A stretch of 64,000 nt of DNA, from the NCBI RefSeq assembly GCF_004770145.1, contig NZ_RQFW01000005.1, forward strand, positions 652,397 through 716,396, given 5' to 3'. Source of the stretch: Leptospira bourretii. Lineage in GTDB: Bacteria; Spirochaetota; Leptospiria; Leptospirales; Leptospiraceae. This document shows positions 29,619 to 39,091 of the stretch, in pieces. The notes beneath the pieces are model-generated. The model made no database searches and was not told where the DNA came from. It worked only from the letters and a program-made list of their open reading frames with translations. A program made the translations under genes and the position numbers. Each line of letters opens with the position of its first letter. Positions within the stretch are counted from its first letter, which is position 1.

Positions 29619-30380
29619 ATGAACCTACATAATACTGTAACTGCTGTTATTTTGGCGGCGGGGAAAGGAACTCGAATGAAGAGTGAACTTCCCAAGGTTG
29701 CGGTTGTACTGAACGAATCACCACTTTTACTTCACGTTCTTCGTAATATCGAATCCGCCGGCATCGAACGAAAAGTCGTCGTTGTTGGTTACCGCAAAGA
29801 TATCGTTACCGATATCGCAAAATCATTTCCCGGTGTGGAATTTGCAGAACAAACAGAACAATTGGGAACTGGTCATGCAGTGATTTCTGCAGAGAAACAG
29901 CTAGCACCATACACTGGTTATACGATAGTCGCATGCGGAGACGCCCCACTTATTTCTGCAAAATCATTTTCCGAACTCATAGAACTTCATAAAGCTAATG
30001 GATATTCCGCAACTGTTCTTTCCGCTAAGATGGAAAACCCAACTGGTTACGGTCGTATCATTCGTTCTTCCGATGACGGTAGCCTTCTACGCATTGTAGA
30101 AGAAAAAGATGCAAGTCCCGAAGAAAAAGCGGTAAACGAAGTGAACACAGGAACATATTGTTTCAATACTGAGGAATTGTTTGGTGCACTTAAACAAATT
30201 GGCAATGACAATGCTCAGAAAGAGTATTACCTCACAGACGTGATCAAAATTTTTAGATCGTTGGGAAAAAAAGTCGGAGCAAAAACCTTGGCGAATGCTT
30301 TAGAAAGCCACGGTATTAATTCTCCTGATGATTTGGCTCTCGCAAAACAATATATAGACAAAGGGTTGGTTGGAGTATGA
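29619..30380 (+). CDS. glmU: N-acetylglucosamine-1-phosphate uridylyltransferase, pyrophosphorylase domain only
   Basis: 253 residues forming a single nucleotidyltransferase domain: [16 protein letters not shown] at the N-terminus, [26 protein letters not shown] and NTGTYCF. The left-handed beta-helix acetyltransferase domain of ordinary GlmU (about 200 further residues) is absent, and the frame ends cleanly by ATGA overlap with prs. It should make UDP-GlcNAc from GlcNAc-1-phosphate only; another enzyme must acetylate GlcN-1-phosphate. Confidence 0.82.
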   Translation: MNLHNTVTAVILAAGKGTRMKSELPKVAVVLNESPLLLHVLRNIESAGIERKVVVVGYRKDIVTDIAKSFPGVEFAEQTEQLGTGHAVISAEKQLAPYTGYTIVACGDAPLISAKSFSELIELHKANGYSATVLSAKMENPTGYGRIIRSSDDGSLLRIVEEKDASPEEKAVNEVNTGTYCFNTEELFGALKQIGNDNAQKEYYLTDVIKIFRSLGKKVGAKTLANALESHGINSPDDLALAKQYIDKGLVGV

Positions 30381-31318
30381 ATCCCAGCGAAGTAGTTGTA
30401 TTTTCTGGAAATGCAAATAGACCTCTTGCAGAGGAAATCTGTAAACACTTGGGCATTCCGAACGGCCAAATCTCGGTCAAAAGATTTTCTGACGGAGAAA
30501 GTTCTGTAAAAATTGAAGAAAACGTTCGTGGACGAGATGTGTTTGTGGTTCAATCCATAAGCTATCCAGCTAACGACAGTTTAATGGAGCTTTTACTCAT
30601 CATTGATGCTGCAAGAAGAGCTTCTGCTCGTCGTATCACTGCAGTCATTCCTTATTATGGATATGGCCGCCAAGACAGAAAGGTAGAACCAAGGGTTCCG
30701 ATTTCTGCTCGTATGGTAGCCGACTTGATTGAAACTGTTGGTCCAGATCGTGTTCTCACAATGGACTTACATGCTGACCAAATCCAAGGATTCTTTCGTA
30801 TTCCTGTGGATCATTTGTATTTTTCACCTGTTCTTGCTGAGTATATCAACTCCCTCAATATGGAAGACCTCGTGATTGTTTCGCCAGACTCTGGTGGTGC
30901 AGAACGAGCTCGTAACTTTGGGAAAAAAGTAAACGGATCACTTGCCATCATTGACAAACGTAGACCAAAAGCTAACGAGTCTGTGGTGATGCATGTCATT
31001 GGTGAAATCAAAGATAAAAACTGTTTATTACTTGATGATATGATTGATACCGGTGGAACCATTGCCAAAGCAGCAACCGCATTGTATCAAAATGGAGCAA
31101 AATCGGTATTATGTTGTGCATCTCATGGAGTTCTTTCTGGAGAAGCACCAGCAAAATTAAATGAAGGAAACTTCAAACAAATTGTGCTCTCAAATTCTAT
31201 CAGCATTCCGGAGACCAAAAAAATAAATCACTTGAAAACGCTCTCCATCGCCCCACTCTTTGCTAAAGCCATCGAGCGGATTCATAACGAAGAATCAATC
31301 TCTAGTCTGTTTTCATAA
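30377..31318 (+). CDS. prs: Ribose-phosphate pyrophosphokinase
   Basis: Makes PRPP from ribose-5-phosphate and ATP. 313 residues, normal. Signature FSDGES, the ribose-phosphate loop [12 protein letters not shown], the PRPP-binding loop [12 protein letters not shown] and the flexible loop region with [10 protein letters not shown] are all present. Starts inside the glmU stop (ATGA). Confidence 0.96.
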   Translation: MNPSEVVVFSGNANRPLAEEICKHLGIPNGQISVKRFSDGESSVKIEENVRGRDVFVVQSISYPANDSLMELLLIIDAARRASARRITAVIPYYGYGRQDRKVEPRVPISARMVADLIETVGPDRVLTMDLHADQIQGFFRIPVDHLYFSPVLAEYINSLNMEDLVIVSPDSGGAERARNFGKKVNGSLAIIDKRRPKANESVVMHVIGEIKDKNCLLLDDMIDTGGTIAKAATALYQNGAKSVLCCASHGVLSGEAPAKLNEGNFKQIVLSNSISIPETKKINHLKTLSIAPLFAKAIERIHNEESISSLFS

Positions 31319-31335
31319 CTTTAAGGAACATAATC

Positions 31336-31968
31336 ATGGAAAAAATCAGTATCAAAGCACAAACAAGAACTTCTAAGGGAAAAGGTCCTGCAAGAAGAAT
31401 GCGTGTGGAAGGTTTAGTACCGGCGAACATCATCGGAAACGGTGAAGCAAGATCGGCAAGTGTTGTCGAAAAAGAAATTCAAAGACTCATCGACTCTGGA
31501 ATCCGTAAGGCAACTCTCATCGACCTCGAACTCGATGGTAAAACAGAAAGAGTTTTCGTAAAAGAAATCCAAAGATTTCCACACACAGGTCAAATCCGTC
31601 ATATCGACTTCTTTAAAGTAACTCCTGGTAAAAAGATCCTTACTACAGTAGCGATCAAAACATCTGGCGTGGCAAAAGGTTCTAAGGCTGGTGGTCAGTT
31701 CGAACACTTAGTTCACGAAATCAAAGTGAAGTCTACTCCAGAAGATTTAACTGACGTGATCACAATTGATGTAAGTGGTTTGGATATCGGAGGTATGATT
31801 AAAGTTTCCGAACTTCCTCACCCAGCATCTTGGGAAATCCTCGTAAATGGTGATCCGATTGTTGCTTCTTGTAGCAAAACAAAAGCGATCCTTGCTGCTG
31901 AACGTGCTGAAAAAGCGGAAGCAGATAGCAAAGGCAAACCAGCAGCGAAAAAAGCTGGAAAGAAATAA
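31336..31968 (+). CDS. rplY: Large ribosomal subunit protein bL25 (CTC form)
   Basis: 210 residues, the long Ctc form: an N-terminal L25 5S-rRNA-binding domain, a central TL5-type beta domain (ITIDVSGLDIGGMIKVSEL), and a short lysine/alanine-rich tail. A good ribosome binding site (TTAAGGAAC) precedes the ATG. Between prs and pth, as in many bacteria. Confidence 0.92.
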   Translation: MEKISIKAQTRTSKGKGPARRMRVEGLVPANIIGNGEARSASVVEKEIQRLIDSGIRKATLIDLELDGKTERVFVKEIQRFPHTGQIRHIDFFKVTPGKKILTTVAIKTSGVAKGSKAGGQFEHLVHEIKVKSTPEDLTDVITIDVSGLDIGGMIKVSELPHPASWEILVNGDPIVASCSKTKAILAAERAEKAEADSKGKPAAKKAGKK

Positions 31969-31987
31969 GATCCTCTTTTAAGAACCA

Positions 31988-32551
31988 ATGAAGTTAATTG
32001 TAGGGCTAGGAAATCCTGGCGATAAATATAACAACAATCGATCTAACATTGGTTTTAAGATTCTCGATGTCATCGCCAACAACATTGGCATCGAAATCAA
32101 AACAAAGAAAAAGAAATCTCTCATCGGTCGTGGTGACTTTGAAGGGGACGAAGTGGTTTTACTCAAACCACAAACCTTCAGTGACCTTTCCGGTGAGTCG
32201 GTTCTCTACATTGCCTCCTTTTTAAAAATCCAGGTAAAAGACATTGTTGTCATCCACGAAGACGTAGGCCTTGAATTGGGCCAAATCGTAGTCACCAAAG
32301 GTGGAGAAAACGACGTCAACCCTGGGGTCAACTCGGTTTCTGTCTCATTACGATCCCCCAATTTTATACGAATTCGGATCGGCGTTCTTAATTCGAGCTT
32401 CAATCCTAAAAAAAGAGAAGAATTTTTACGTGAAGATTTTGAGCCATTAGAGAACCTGAGCTTGATACAGATCATCAATGACGCCGAAGCGGCGATTCGT
32501 TCCATATCCATGGGGGATATTGACGAAGTGATTCAGAAATATCACCTTTGA
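31988..32551 (+). CDS. pth: Peptidyl-tRNA hydrolase homologue with lost catalytic residues
   Basis: 187 residues, clearly of the Pth1 family (IVGLGNPGDKYNNNR) and in the canonical place after rplY. Almost all residues known to be catalytic in E. coli Pth are changed: the histidine of the TRHN motif is serine (NNRSNIGF), MN of the TFMNLSG motif is SD (TFSDLSG), the HD of HDELD is HE, and the HN of GGHNGL is NP (VNPGV). Only the early asparagine (GNPG) remains. Either this is a non-hydrolytic derivative or another enzyme supplies Pth activity. Confidence 0.8.
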   Translation: MKLIVGLGNPGDKYNNNRSNIGFKILDVIANNIGIEIKTKKKKSLIGRGDFEGDEVVLLKPQTFSDLSGESVLYIASFLKIQVKDIVVIHEDVGLELGQIVVTKGGENDVNPGVNSVSVSLRSPNFIRIRIGVLNSSFNPKKREEFLREDFEPLENLSLIQIINDAEAAIRSISMGDIDEVIQKYHL

Positions 32552-32580
32552 TTTCAGTCTAATCATCGAGAAGTCTTTAC

Positions 32581-34533
32581 ATGAATAAAAACATCAAAAC
32601 CGTATTTCTATTTTTACTCGTATTCCTTGTCATTTTGGCAACGGTTTATAAAGGTCAGGACTTCGCCGGTAAACCCGACGAAATCAGTTATTCCGATTTT
32701 TTGAATATGGTGGAACCCATCGAAGGGAAAAAGCCAATTGGGAAAATTACCTCCAAAGACGGAAAGGAAACTTCCGCCAAACAACAAATCATCATTGATA
32801 AAGAGCTCATTGAAGGTTGGTACATTCCTGAAAATAGTAAGGATAACAAACCAAAACTCTTCAAAACAAACGTAGCACAAGTTAACGATGATTTGGTGAC
32901 AAAACTTCGTAAGTCACGCCTTAGTTTTACTGCGAAATCCACAGAAGAAAATAAATTTTGGAGTGTTGTTTCCGGCATCATTCCTTGGTTATTTGCTCTT
33001 GGGATCATTTGGTTCATTATGATGCGCCAACTCCAAGCATCAGGCAACAAAGCTTTTACCTTTGGTAAGTCTCGTGCCAAGATGAATGTAGATCCAAAAG
33101 TCAAAGTGACTTTTAACGATGTGGCTGGATGTGAAGAAGCAAAAGTAGAACTTCTCGAAATCATTGAATTTTTAAAAGACCCAAAAAAATTCCAAGCCAT
33201 TGGTGCAAGAATTCCTAAAGGAGTTCTACTCGTTGGTCCTCCGGGAACTGGTAAAACCTTACTGGCAAAAGCAGTTGCTGGAGAAGCAGGAGTTCCTTTC
33301 TTTTCCATTTCTGGATCTGACTTTGTCGAAATGTTTGTGGGTGTGGGAGCTTCTCGTGTCCGCGATCTTTTTGACCAAGGAAAAAAGAATGCCCCTTGTA
33401 TCATCTTTATTGATGAGATTGATGCTGTCGGTCGCCTTCGTGGTGCCGGTCTCGGTGGTGGTCATGACGAAAGAGAACAAACCCTCAATCAGATGTTAGT
33501 CGAGATGGACGGATTTGAAATGAACGAAGGTGTCATCGTGATGGCGGCCACAAACCGCGCCGATGTCCTTGACCCAGCCCTCCTTCGTCCAGGTCGTTTT
33601 GACAGACAAGTGATTGTGGACCTTCCCGACCTAAAAGGCCGTGAAGAAATATTAGCCGTTCACTCCAAAAAAGTTCCTTTAGTGTCTGATATTTCTCTAA
33701 ACTCGATCGCTCGTGGAACTCCTGGATTTACAGGAGCGGACCTTGCCAACCTCATCAACGAAGCAGCCCTTCTTGCCGCACGTCGTAACAAAAAACGTGT
33801 GACCCAAGAAGAATTGGAAGAAGCTCGTGATAAGGTCATGATGGGACCAGAACGTAAGTCTATGTTTATCTCTGACAAAGAGAAAGAAATGACAGCTTAC
33901 CATGAAGCGGGACATGCCCTTCTTGGCACCTTACTGCCGTATACCGAACCAGTTCATAAAGTCACTATCATTCCTCGTGGACGTGCCCTTGGTCTGACTC
34001 AATCTCTTCCTGTAGAAGACAGACATTCTTATCGCAAAAACTATTGTTTGGATCGGATTGTGATGTCTATGGGTGGTTACATTGCCGAAGAACTGATCTT
34101 TGGTGATCCTTCCAATGGATCTTCTAACGACATCCAACAAGCAACCAACATTGCTCGTCGTATGGTTTGTGAATGGGGTATGTCTGAAAAACTTGGAACC
34201 ATCCACTACGGATCTGGTGAAACCTCTCCTTTTATGGGAAGAGATTATGGCCATACAAGCAAACCTTACTCTGAAGAATTTGCAGCCATGATTGACCAAG
34301 AAGTCAAACGCATCATCCAAACTTGTCTCGACAAAGGTCGCGACTTGGTGAAAAAGAACCAAAAGAAATTGGATGCGATTGCGAAAGCCCTTCTTGCCAA
34401 AGAAACGATTGATGCCGAAGAACTGACAAACATTGTCCAACCTTCCTTTGATAAGTTCGCTGATTCCAAATCGGGATTAGGATCAAAAAAAGGAAAAGGC
34501 AGTTCGGCAACAAAACCAGCATATTCTGCTTAA
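32581..34533 (+). CDS. ftsH: ATP-dependent zinc metalloprotease FtsH
   Basis: 650 residues, membrane-bound AAA+ protease for quality control. Two transmembrane helices flank a periplasmic domain (first at about 7-24, second near 125-145). Walker A GPPGTGKT at 219-226, Walker [12 protein letters not shown], second region of homology ATNRADVLD, zinc-binding HEAGH at 441-445. A glycine/serine/lysine-rich tail ends the protein. Ninety-odd residues between the helices are normal. Confidence 0.97.
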   Translation: MNKNIKTVFLFLLVFLVILATVYKGQDFAGKPDEISYSDFLNMVEPIEGKKPIGKITSKDGKETSAKQQIIIDKELIEGWYIPENSKDNKPKLFKTNVAQVNDDLVTKLRKSRLSFTAKSTEENKFWSVVSGIIPWLFALGIIWFIMMRQLQASGNKAFTFGKSRAKMNVDPKVKVTFNDVAGCEEAKVELLEIIEFLKDPKKFQAIGARIPKGVLLVGPPGTGKTLLAKAVAGEAGVPFFSISGSDFVEMFVGVGASRVRDLFDQGKKNAPCIIFIDEIDAVGRLRGAGLGGGHDEREQTLNQMLVEMDGFEMNEGVIVMAATNRADVLDPALLRPGRFDRQVIVDLPDLKGREEILAVHSKKVPLVSDISLNSIARGTPGFTGADLANLINEAALLAARRNKKRVTQEELEEARDKVMMGPERKSMFISDKEKEMTAYHEAGHALLGTLLPYTEPVHKVTIIPRGRALGLTQSLPVEDRHSYRKNYCLDRIVMSMGGYIAEELIFGDPSNGSSNDIQQATNIARRMVCEWGMSEKLGTIHYGSGETSPFMGRDYGHTSKPYSEEFAAMIDQEVKRIIQTCLDKGRDLVKKNQKKLDAIAKALLAKETIDAEELTNIVQPSFDKFADSKSGLGSKKGKGSSATKPAYSA

Positions 34534-34541
34534 ACACATAG

Positions 34542-35000
34542 ATGAAATATTGGCTCTTTAAAACAGAACCAGATGTATTTTCTATCGATGACCTAATACG
34601 AGAAAAACTCTCGTATTGGGAAGGTGTTAGAAACTACCAAGCCCGTAATTATCTTCGCGATGAAGTGAAGTTAGGTGACTTGGTTTTATTCTATCATAGT
34701 AGACTTGATCCACCAGGGATTGTAGGAATCGCAGAAGTTGCGAAAGAAGCAAGCCCTGACCCCTACCAATTTGATCCAAACCATAAATACTTTGATCCTA
34801 AATTAAAAGGAACAGAACCTAGATGGTTTGGAGTCCACTTAAAACCTCATACAAAGTTTAAAGAATTAATTCCTTTGGATACACTTCGTATCACGAAGGG
34901 ACTCGAAAAAATGGTGGTGACTCAAAAAGGATCAAGACTATCAATCCAACCAGTGACAAAAAAAGAATTTGATATCGTAGTCAAAATGGCTTCGAAGTAA
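34542..35000 (+). CDS. EVE-domain protein
   Basis: 152 residues matching the EVE/PUA-like fold (DUF55, thymocyte nuclear protein 1 family): KYWLFKTEPDVFS at the N-terminus, WEGVRNYQARNYLRD, and GDLVLFYHS. EVE domains bind modified bases in DNA or RNA. Nine bases after ftsH. Confidence 0.88.
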   Translation: MKYWLFKTEPDVFSIDDLIREKLSYWEGVRNYQARNYLRDEVKLGDLVLFYHSRLDPPGIVGIAEVAKEASPDPYQFDPNHKYFDPKLKGTEPRWFGVHLKPHTKFKELIPLDTLRITKGLEKMVVTQKGSRLSIQPVTKKEFDIVVKMASK

Positions 35001-35021
35001 GTATTTCGTTTCTACCAATTC

Positions 35022-35049
35022 AAAAAAAGTCATTCCTTGAATGGCGACT
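35022..35049 (-). terminator. Terminator for the kinase/response regulator operon
   Basis: On the minus strand, a stem AGT…CATTC / GAATGACT with a short loop AAG and a three-base bulge is followed by seven T residues. It lies 34 bases after the response regulator stop. Confidence 0.6.
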
Positions 35050-35082
35050 GCATTTAATCCAATCCCAATTCAGGACGGAACT

Positions 35083-35478
35083 TTAGTTCATTGCGTAAAT
35101 GATTTCTTTTAGTTTTTCTAAGGTAATGGGTTTAACGATATAATTATTGCTGAGATTGTATTTTTCTGCTCTTCTTAAATCTTCCTCATCAGAAGAACTT
35201 GTGACGATATATATGGTTATTTTTTGACCAAGCGAAAGAGCAGAGATTTCATCTAAAAACTGCCAGCCATCCCAAATCGGCATATTCAAATCTAATAAAA
35301 TCAAATCAGGCAAAGTTTCTGAACTAGAAATTCGAGAGACAAGCATGTCATATGCATCTTTCCCATTTTGGCAAACTACAGTCTGTTTGACCATACCGGA
35401 AAGGGTGATGACTTGTTTTGTCAAAAAAAGATGAACAGGATCATCCTCCACAACGCAGGCTAAATTGATTTCATTCAT
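35083..35478 (-). CDS. Response regulator, single receiver domain
   Basis: 131 residues from the ATG at 35478 (a longer frame to 35508 lies inside the kinase gene). The receiver domain has the acidic pair VVEDD, the phosphoacceptor aspartate in LLDLNMP, a conserved threonine/serine VTSSS and the lysine in IVKPI. No output domain. Its start overlaps the kinase stop by eight bases (ATGAATGA), so it is the likely partner of that kinase. Confidence 0.9.
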   Translation of the reverse strand: MNEINLACVVEDDPVHLFLTKQVITLSGMVKQTVVCQNGKDAYDMLVSRISSSETLPDLILLDLNMPIWDGWQFLDEISALSLGQKITIYIVTSSSDEEDLRRAEKYNLSNNYIVKPITLEKLKEIIYAMN

Positions 35479-37507
35479 AGGGTAAAAATACAGTGAATTT
35501 TGTACCAACTCCTACTGTACTTTCAACCTCTATTTTTCCTCCCATGGTCTCTATTTGGTTTTTTGAAATAAATAATCCAACTCCCCTGGCCTCTTTGTTT
35601 TCATGGAATGTTTTGTACATTCCAAATAATTTATCACCATGTCTCTTTAGATCAATCCCTTGACCATTGTCCTTAAACTGAATCGCTAGCATTTTTTCTT
35701 TTATGAAACTTGATATTTTCAAATAACTATTTCGATCGTTCGATTTGTACTTGATGGCATTGGTAATCAAATTTAGCACAATGCTATCTAAATAAGCAGG
35801 AATTCCTCGAACCAACAATTGATTCGGAAAACTAACTTCAATATTTAACTTTGATTCTAAAATTTGTAAGGCCAAACTTTCGATATTTTTTTGAACCATG
35901 ATACCGATATCGACAAACTCATAATTTTCTTGGGCTAAGTTTACCTTGATCACTGCCGTAAGATCTTCTATGGTACGTTTTAAATTTTCTGTGGCTCCAA
36001 ATAATAACTGCATCATTTCATTTTGAAAGTAATCAGGAAAGGAATTTTGTAGAATTTCCATCATACCACTAATTCCAAAACTATGAGATCGTAAGTTATG
36101 AGAAACGATACTCGTAAAGTTTTTCAATCGATGGTTTTGTTCATTTGTGATATCGAGTAAGGACTGGATTTCTGCTTCGGCTTTTTTGAGTTCGGAAATA
36201 TCCACAGCGACACCAAGATAACCAGATATTCTCTCATTTTGTTTTACAGCAGTAATTGATAAAAGTACAGTAAACGTGGATCCATCTTTTCTTTTATGCG
36301 TCCATTCTAATGTATTTGGTTTTCCAATTTTTGCATGATAAGTAAGTATCTCAAATCCCTCAAAGGTTCGATTGTATTCCTTGGAAAGTTGTTTGGCTCT
36401 TTCTTCGATTTCGCTTTCAATATGAAAAATTTTTGGAGTAAACTTTCCAATTAATTCCTCCGAAGTATAACCCAACATTTTTTCAGCACCATGATTAAAC
36501 TCTGTGATTGTACCTTCGGTATCTGTACTAATAATTGAAACCAAAGTACTTGAATCTAAAATGGCTTGATTTTTTGCTAAAGCCAACTTTAATTCTCTTT
36601 CAACTAACTTTTGCTCAGTGATATCGATGATTTGAGAAATAAAATAAAGAACTTTTCCGTCTTCATTTTTCACCATGGAAACTGCCAAAATAGCATATAC
36701 TAAGTTACCACTTTTCTGAAAGTATCGTTTCTCCATTTGATAAAACTTTCTTTTGTCGGTGACTAGTTCTTCTAGATATTTTAAATCTGCGTTTAAATCT
36801 TCGGGGTGAGTGATGTCTTGAAATGTGAGGTTCATAAATTCTAACTCAGAATATCCCAAGATATCACAAACCCTCTTATTCACTTTCAGCCATCTTCCTG
36901 TTTCGTCGAGTAACGCCATCCCAATGGCTGCGTTGTCAAAATTTTCTCGAAAGGCATCCTCACTCACACGAAGCGCTTTTTCTATTTTTTTAACTTCATT
37001 AATCGCTTGTTCTGTTCCAAACAATGATATTGGACTTTCATCTGAGCTATGTCCGAATAGTATTAATTCATTTGATTGTAAAGATTCTGATTCACTTTTT
37101 TCTTTGAGTATTTTTTCCACTCTTTTGGATACTTCTCGAACAAACTCAATTTGTTTGGCATCGATTTGTTTTACACGATCATCAAAAAGGGAAATAGAAC
37201 CCAATAGAGACCCATCTTCATGAAAAAAGGGAATCCCAACAAAAAAAGCTAAGTTGAAATCGAATTTGAGCAGCAGAATGTTTTCTGGATTTTGTTTTTT
37301 ATGGTAATCTTCTATCACAAGAATGTCATTTGAAGATTTCAAAATTTCGGAAGAAAAGGCAATCAAGTCACGAGATTGGTCTGGTGAAACTCCATAACTT
37401 GCATTAATATGAATCTCTTTTTTGTCAAAAGAGACAATCAGCGAAATTTTAGATTCAAATTGTTGGGCCAGGAGTTTGGCCAAAAAATCAATTTCGCTTA
37501 GATCCAA
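35471..37507 (-). CDS. GAF-PAS-PAS sensor histidine kinase
   Basis: 678 residues, no transmembrane segment, so cytoplasmic. An N-terminal GAF-like domain (about 10-140), two PAS domains (about 185-305 with VNKRVCDILGYSE, about 310-440 with YTSEELIG), a HisKA box with phosphoacceptor His470 (IVSHNLRSH), and a HATPase domain with NLITNAIKY, DNGQGID and GVGLFISKNQ. The following response regulator is translationally coupled. Signal unknown. Its own promoter is probably in the 112-base gap upstream. Confidence 0.92.
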   Translation of the reverse strand: MDLSEIDFLAKLLAQQFESKISLIVSFDKKEIHINASYGVSPDQSRDLIAFSSEILKSSNDILVIEDYHKKQNPENILLLKFDFNLAFFVGIPFFHEDGSLLGSISLFDDRVKQIDAKQIEFVREVSKRVEKILKEKSESESLQSNELILFGHSSDESPISLFGTEQAINEVKKIEKALRVSEDAFRENFDNAAIGMALLDETGRWLKVNKRVCDILGYSELEFMNLTFQDITHPEDLNADLKYLEELVTDKRKFYQMEKRYFQKSGNLVYAILAVSMVKNEDGKVLYFISQIIDITEQKLVERELKLALAKNQAILDSSTLVSIISTDTEGTITEFNHGAEKMLGYTSEELIGKFTPKIFHIESEIEERAKQLSKEYNRTFEGFEILTYHAKIGKPNTLEWTHKRKDGSTFTVLLSITAVKQNERISGYLGVAVDISELKKAEAEIQSLLDITNEQNHRLKNFTSIVSHNLRSHSFGISGMMEILQNSFPDYFQNEMMQLLFGATENLKRTIEDLTAVIKVNLAQENYEFVDIGIMVQKNIESLALQILESKLNIEVSFPNQLLVRGIPAYLDSIVLNLITNAIKYKSNDRNSYLKISSFIKEKMLAIQFKDNGQGIDLKRHGDKLFGMYKTFHENKEARGVGLFISKNQIETMGGKIEVESTVGVGTKFTVFLPYE

Positions 37508-37619
37508 AAAGACTTCTTCCTTATTTTGAACCCACGGGATTGTAGGTTCATTTTCTGTACTCTATTGGATGTCTTTTTTTTGTAAGTTAAGTTTTTAATA
37601 TAAATGAAGAAAGTGTATT

Positions 37620-38462
37620 CTAAGGTTTTGCCGTGAACACTTGGACAGCCTTTACCTTATCTATATCATAGAACTTTTTGTCTTTGTAAAAGGAAGTTCC
37701 CGCACCCATATAAGTAAATTCTGGATTAAGGATGTTTTTTCTATGTCCAGGTGAGTTAAACCAAATTTCAACCACAGCTTTTGCCAAACTCAAATACGTA
37801 TGGTTGGGAATTGGTGATCCTGCTTTTGTATAACTAAAGAATGGACCTCCATTTTGAGCTGGCGTAAACACCGCTCGTCCCCCTTGGTATTGGATTCCAA
37901 ATGCGTTGATAATGTTTTCAGCAGAATAAGTATCAGTAATTCCCACCAAATCCAAACGATCGCGAAGAGTTTCCTTTCCGTTTACGGTGCTTGTATGAGA
38001 ATAAAAATCATAAGTAACCATATCTTGCGCATGTCCAAAAGCAGCCTGTTCACATTTTTCCGAATATTTAAAAGGACGAAGACCAAGAGTTTTTCTTTCT
38101 TTAGAAGAAACATAAAAGATAGCAGCATTTAACAGAGGATAATCGACTTTCGTAAAATCGATATTAGTATTTGCAGGTGCGTAGGAAGGAAAAGTGTCTT
38201 CTGTAAAAACATCATACTGTTCTACTTTCCATTTGTCCGAATCTGGCAATTCTCTACCATCTTCGATACTCTCTAAAAAAGCTAAATTGGGATCTTGCGC
38301 TTCTACCACTTTTTCCACTGGTTCAGGCTTTTTTACTTCAACTACTGGAGCCTTTTTGACTTCTGGAGTTTTGCAAACAAAAACAAATGTGCTAAGTATC
38401 ATCAAAATGGTTAAGGTTTTAATGCGTGTTGTTGGAAGGTTTGAGTTTGTAATATAATTCAT
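37620..38462 (-). CDS. CAP/SCP-domain lipoprotein
   Basis: 280 residues. Signal peptide ending FVFVC, lipid-modified Cys30, then a proline/valine/lysine-rich linker (KKAPVVEVKKPEPVEK) and a CAP (PR-1/SCP) domain from about residue 105, with HAQDMVTYDFYSH and WFNSPGHRKNILNPEFTYMGAG. A probable envelope lipoprotein. Often secreted or surface-facing in this family; role unknown. Confidence 0.86.
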   Translation of the reverse strand: MNYITNSNLPTTRIKTLTILMILSTFVFVCKTPEVKKAPVVEVKKPEPVEKVVEAQDPNLAFLESIEDGRELPDSDKWKVEQYDVFTEDTFPSYAPANTNIDFTKVDYPLLNAAIFYVSSKERKTLGLRPFKYSEKCEQAAFGHAQDMVTYDFYSHTSTVNGKETLRDRLDLVGITDTYSAENIINAFGIQYQGGRAVFTPAQNGGPFFSYTKAGSPIPNHTYLSLAKAVVEIWFNSPGHRKNILNPEFTYMGAGTSFYKDKKFYDIDKVKAVQVFTAKP

Positions 38463-38470
38463 AAAATCTC

Positions 38471-39043
38471 CTATAAGTAACGATTGTAATCTTGCACCAC
38501 ATTGTGGATCAGATTCTTTTCTTTGCTAAAATGAATTGTTTTCGCTTCTTTGATTCCAGTTTCCCAAATAAACATAAAAGGAATTCCAAACAAAGTAGAA
38601 TGTTTTTGTCGGTATTTCTCACGACCAATGAGTTTATCATTTAGATAAAAATCTGCCTGAAGAACTCTTTCCTTGGAATAAATGGAAGGTAAAAGTCCAG
38701 CAGTACCTAACATAAACAAGGTGGAGATAGAAGAAACCCAAAAATGTTCATATTCATTCACTTCACTAGTGTACAAATCAATATGATGGTTTGCCCGAAC
38801 ACCGTCAGATAAAACACGTCCAAAGTATCCGGTTTCCATCAAATACTTAGAATATATAGACGTAATTTCTCGTTTGGTTTTATCGTTTTCGGGGGTAGAA
38901 ACTTTGATGGTAAGGATCGCAATTTGTTGTTTGAAATCTGGCCTAACGATGATGGGAACGTCTTCGCTCATGTAATTGTAACATGAGGTAAGAAAAAATG
39001 TGACAAAAAGAGAAATTAGAACCTGGAACCTAAACTTTCGCAT
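38471..39043 (-). CDS. Hypothetical lipoprotein
   Basis: 190 residues. Lipobox LTSC with lipid-modified Cys21 after a typical signal peptide. No recognised domain. Eight bases upstream of the CAP lipoprotein gene, so the two are likely one transcription unit. Confidence 0.75.
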   Translation of the reverse strand: MRKFRFQVLISLFVTFFLTSCYNYMSEDVPIIVRPDFKQQIAILTIKVSTPENDKTKREITSIYSKYLMETGYFGRVLSDGVRANHHIDLYTSEVNEYEHFWVSSISTLFMLGTAGLLPSIYSKERVLQADFYLNDKLIGREKYRQKHSTLFGIPFMFIWETGIKEAKTIHFSKEKNLIHNVVQDYNRYL

Positions 39044-39091
39044 AATTCGAAAGTAGAGTAATGGAAGATGGGGAGAGGAAAAGTCTTTTTT

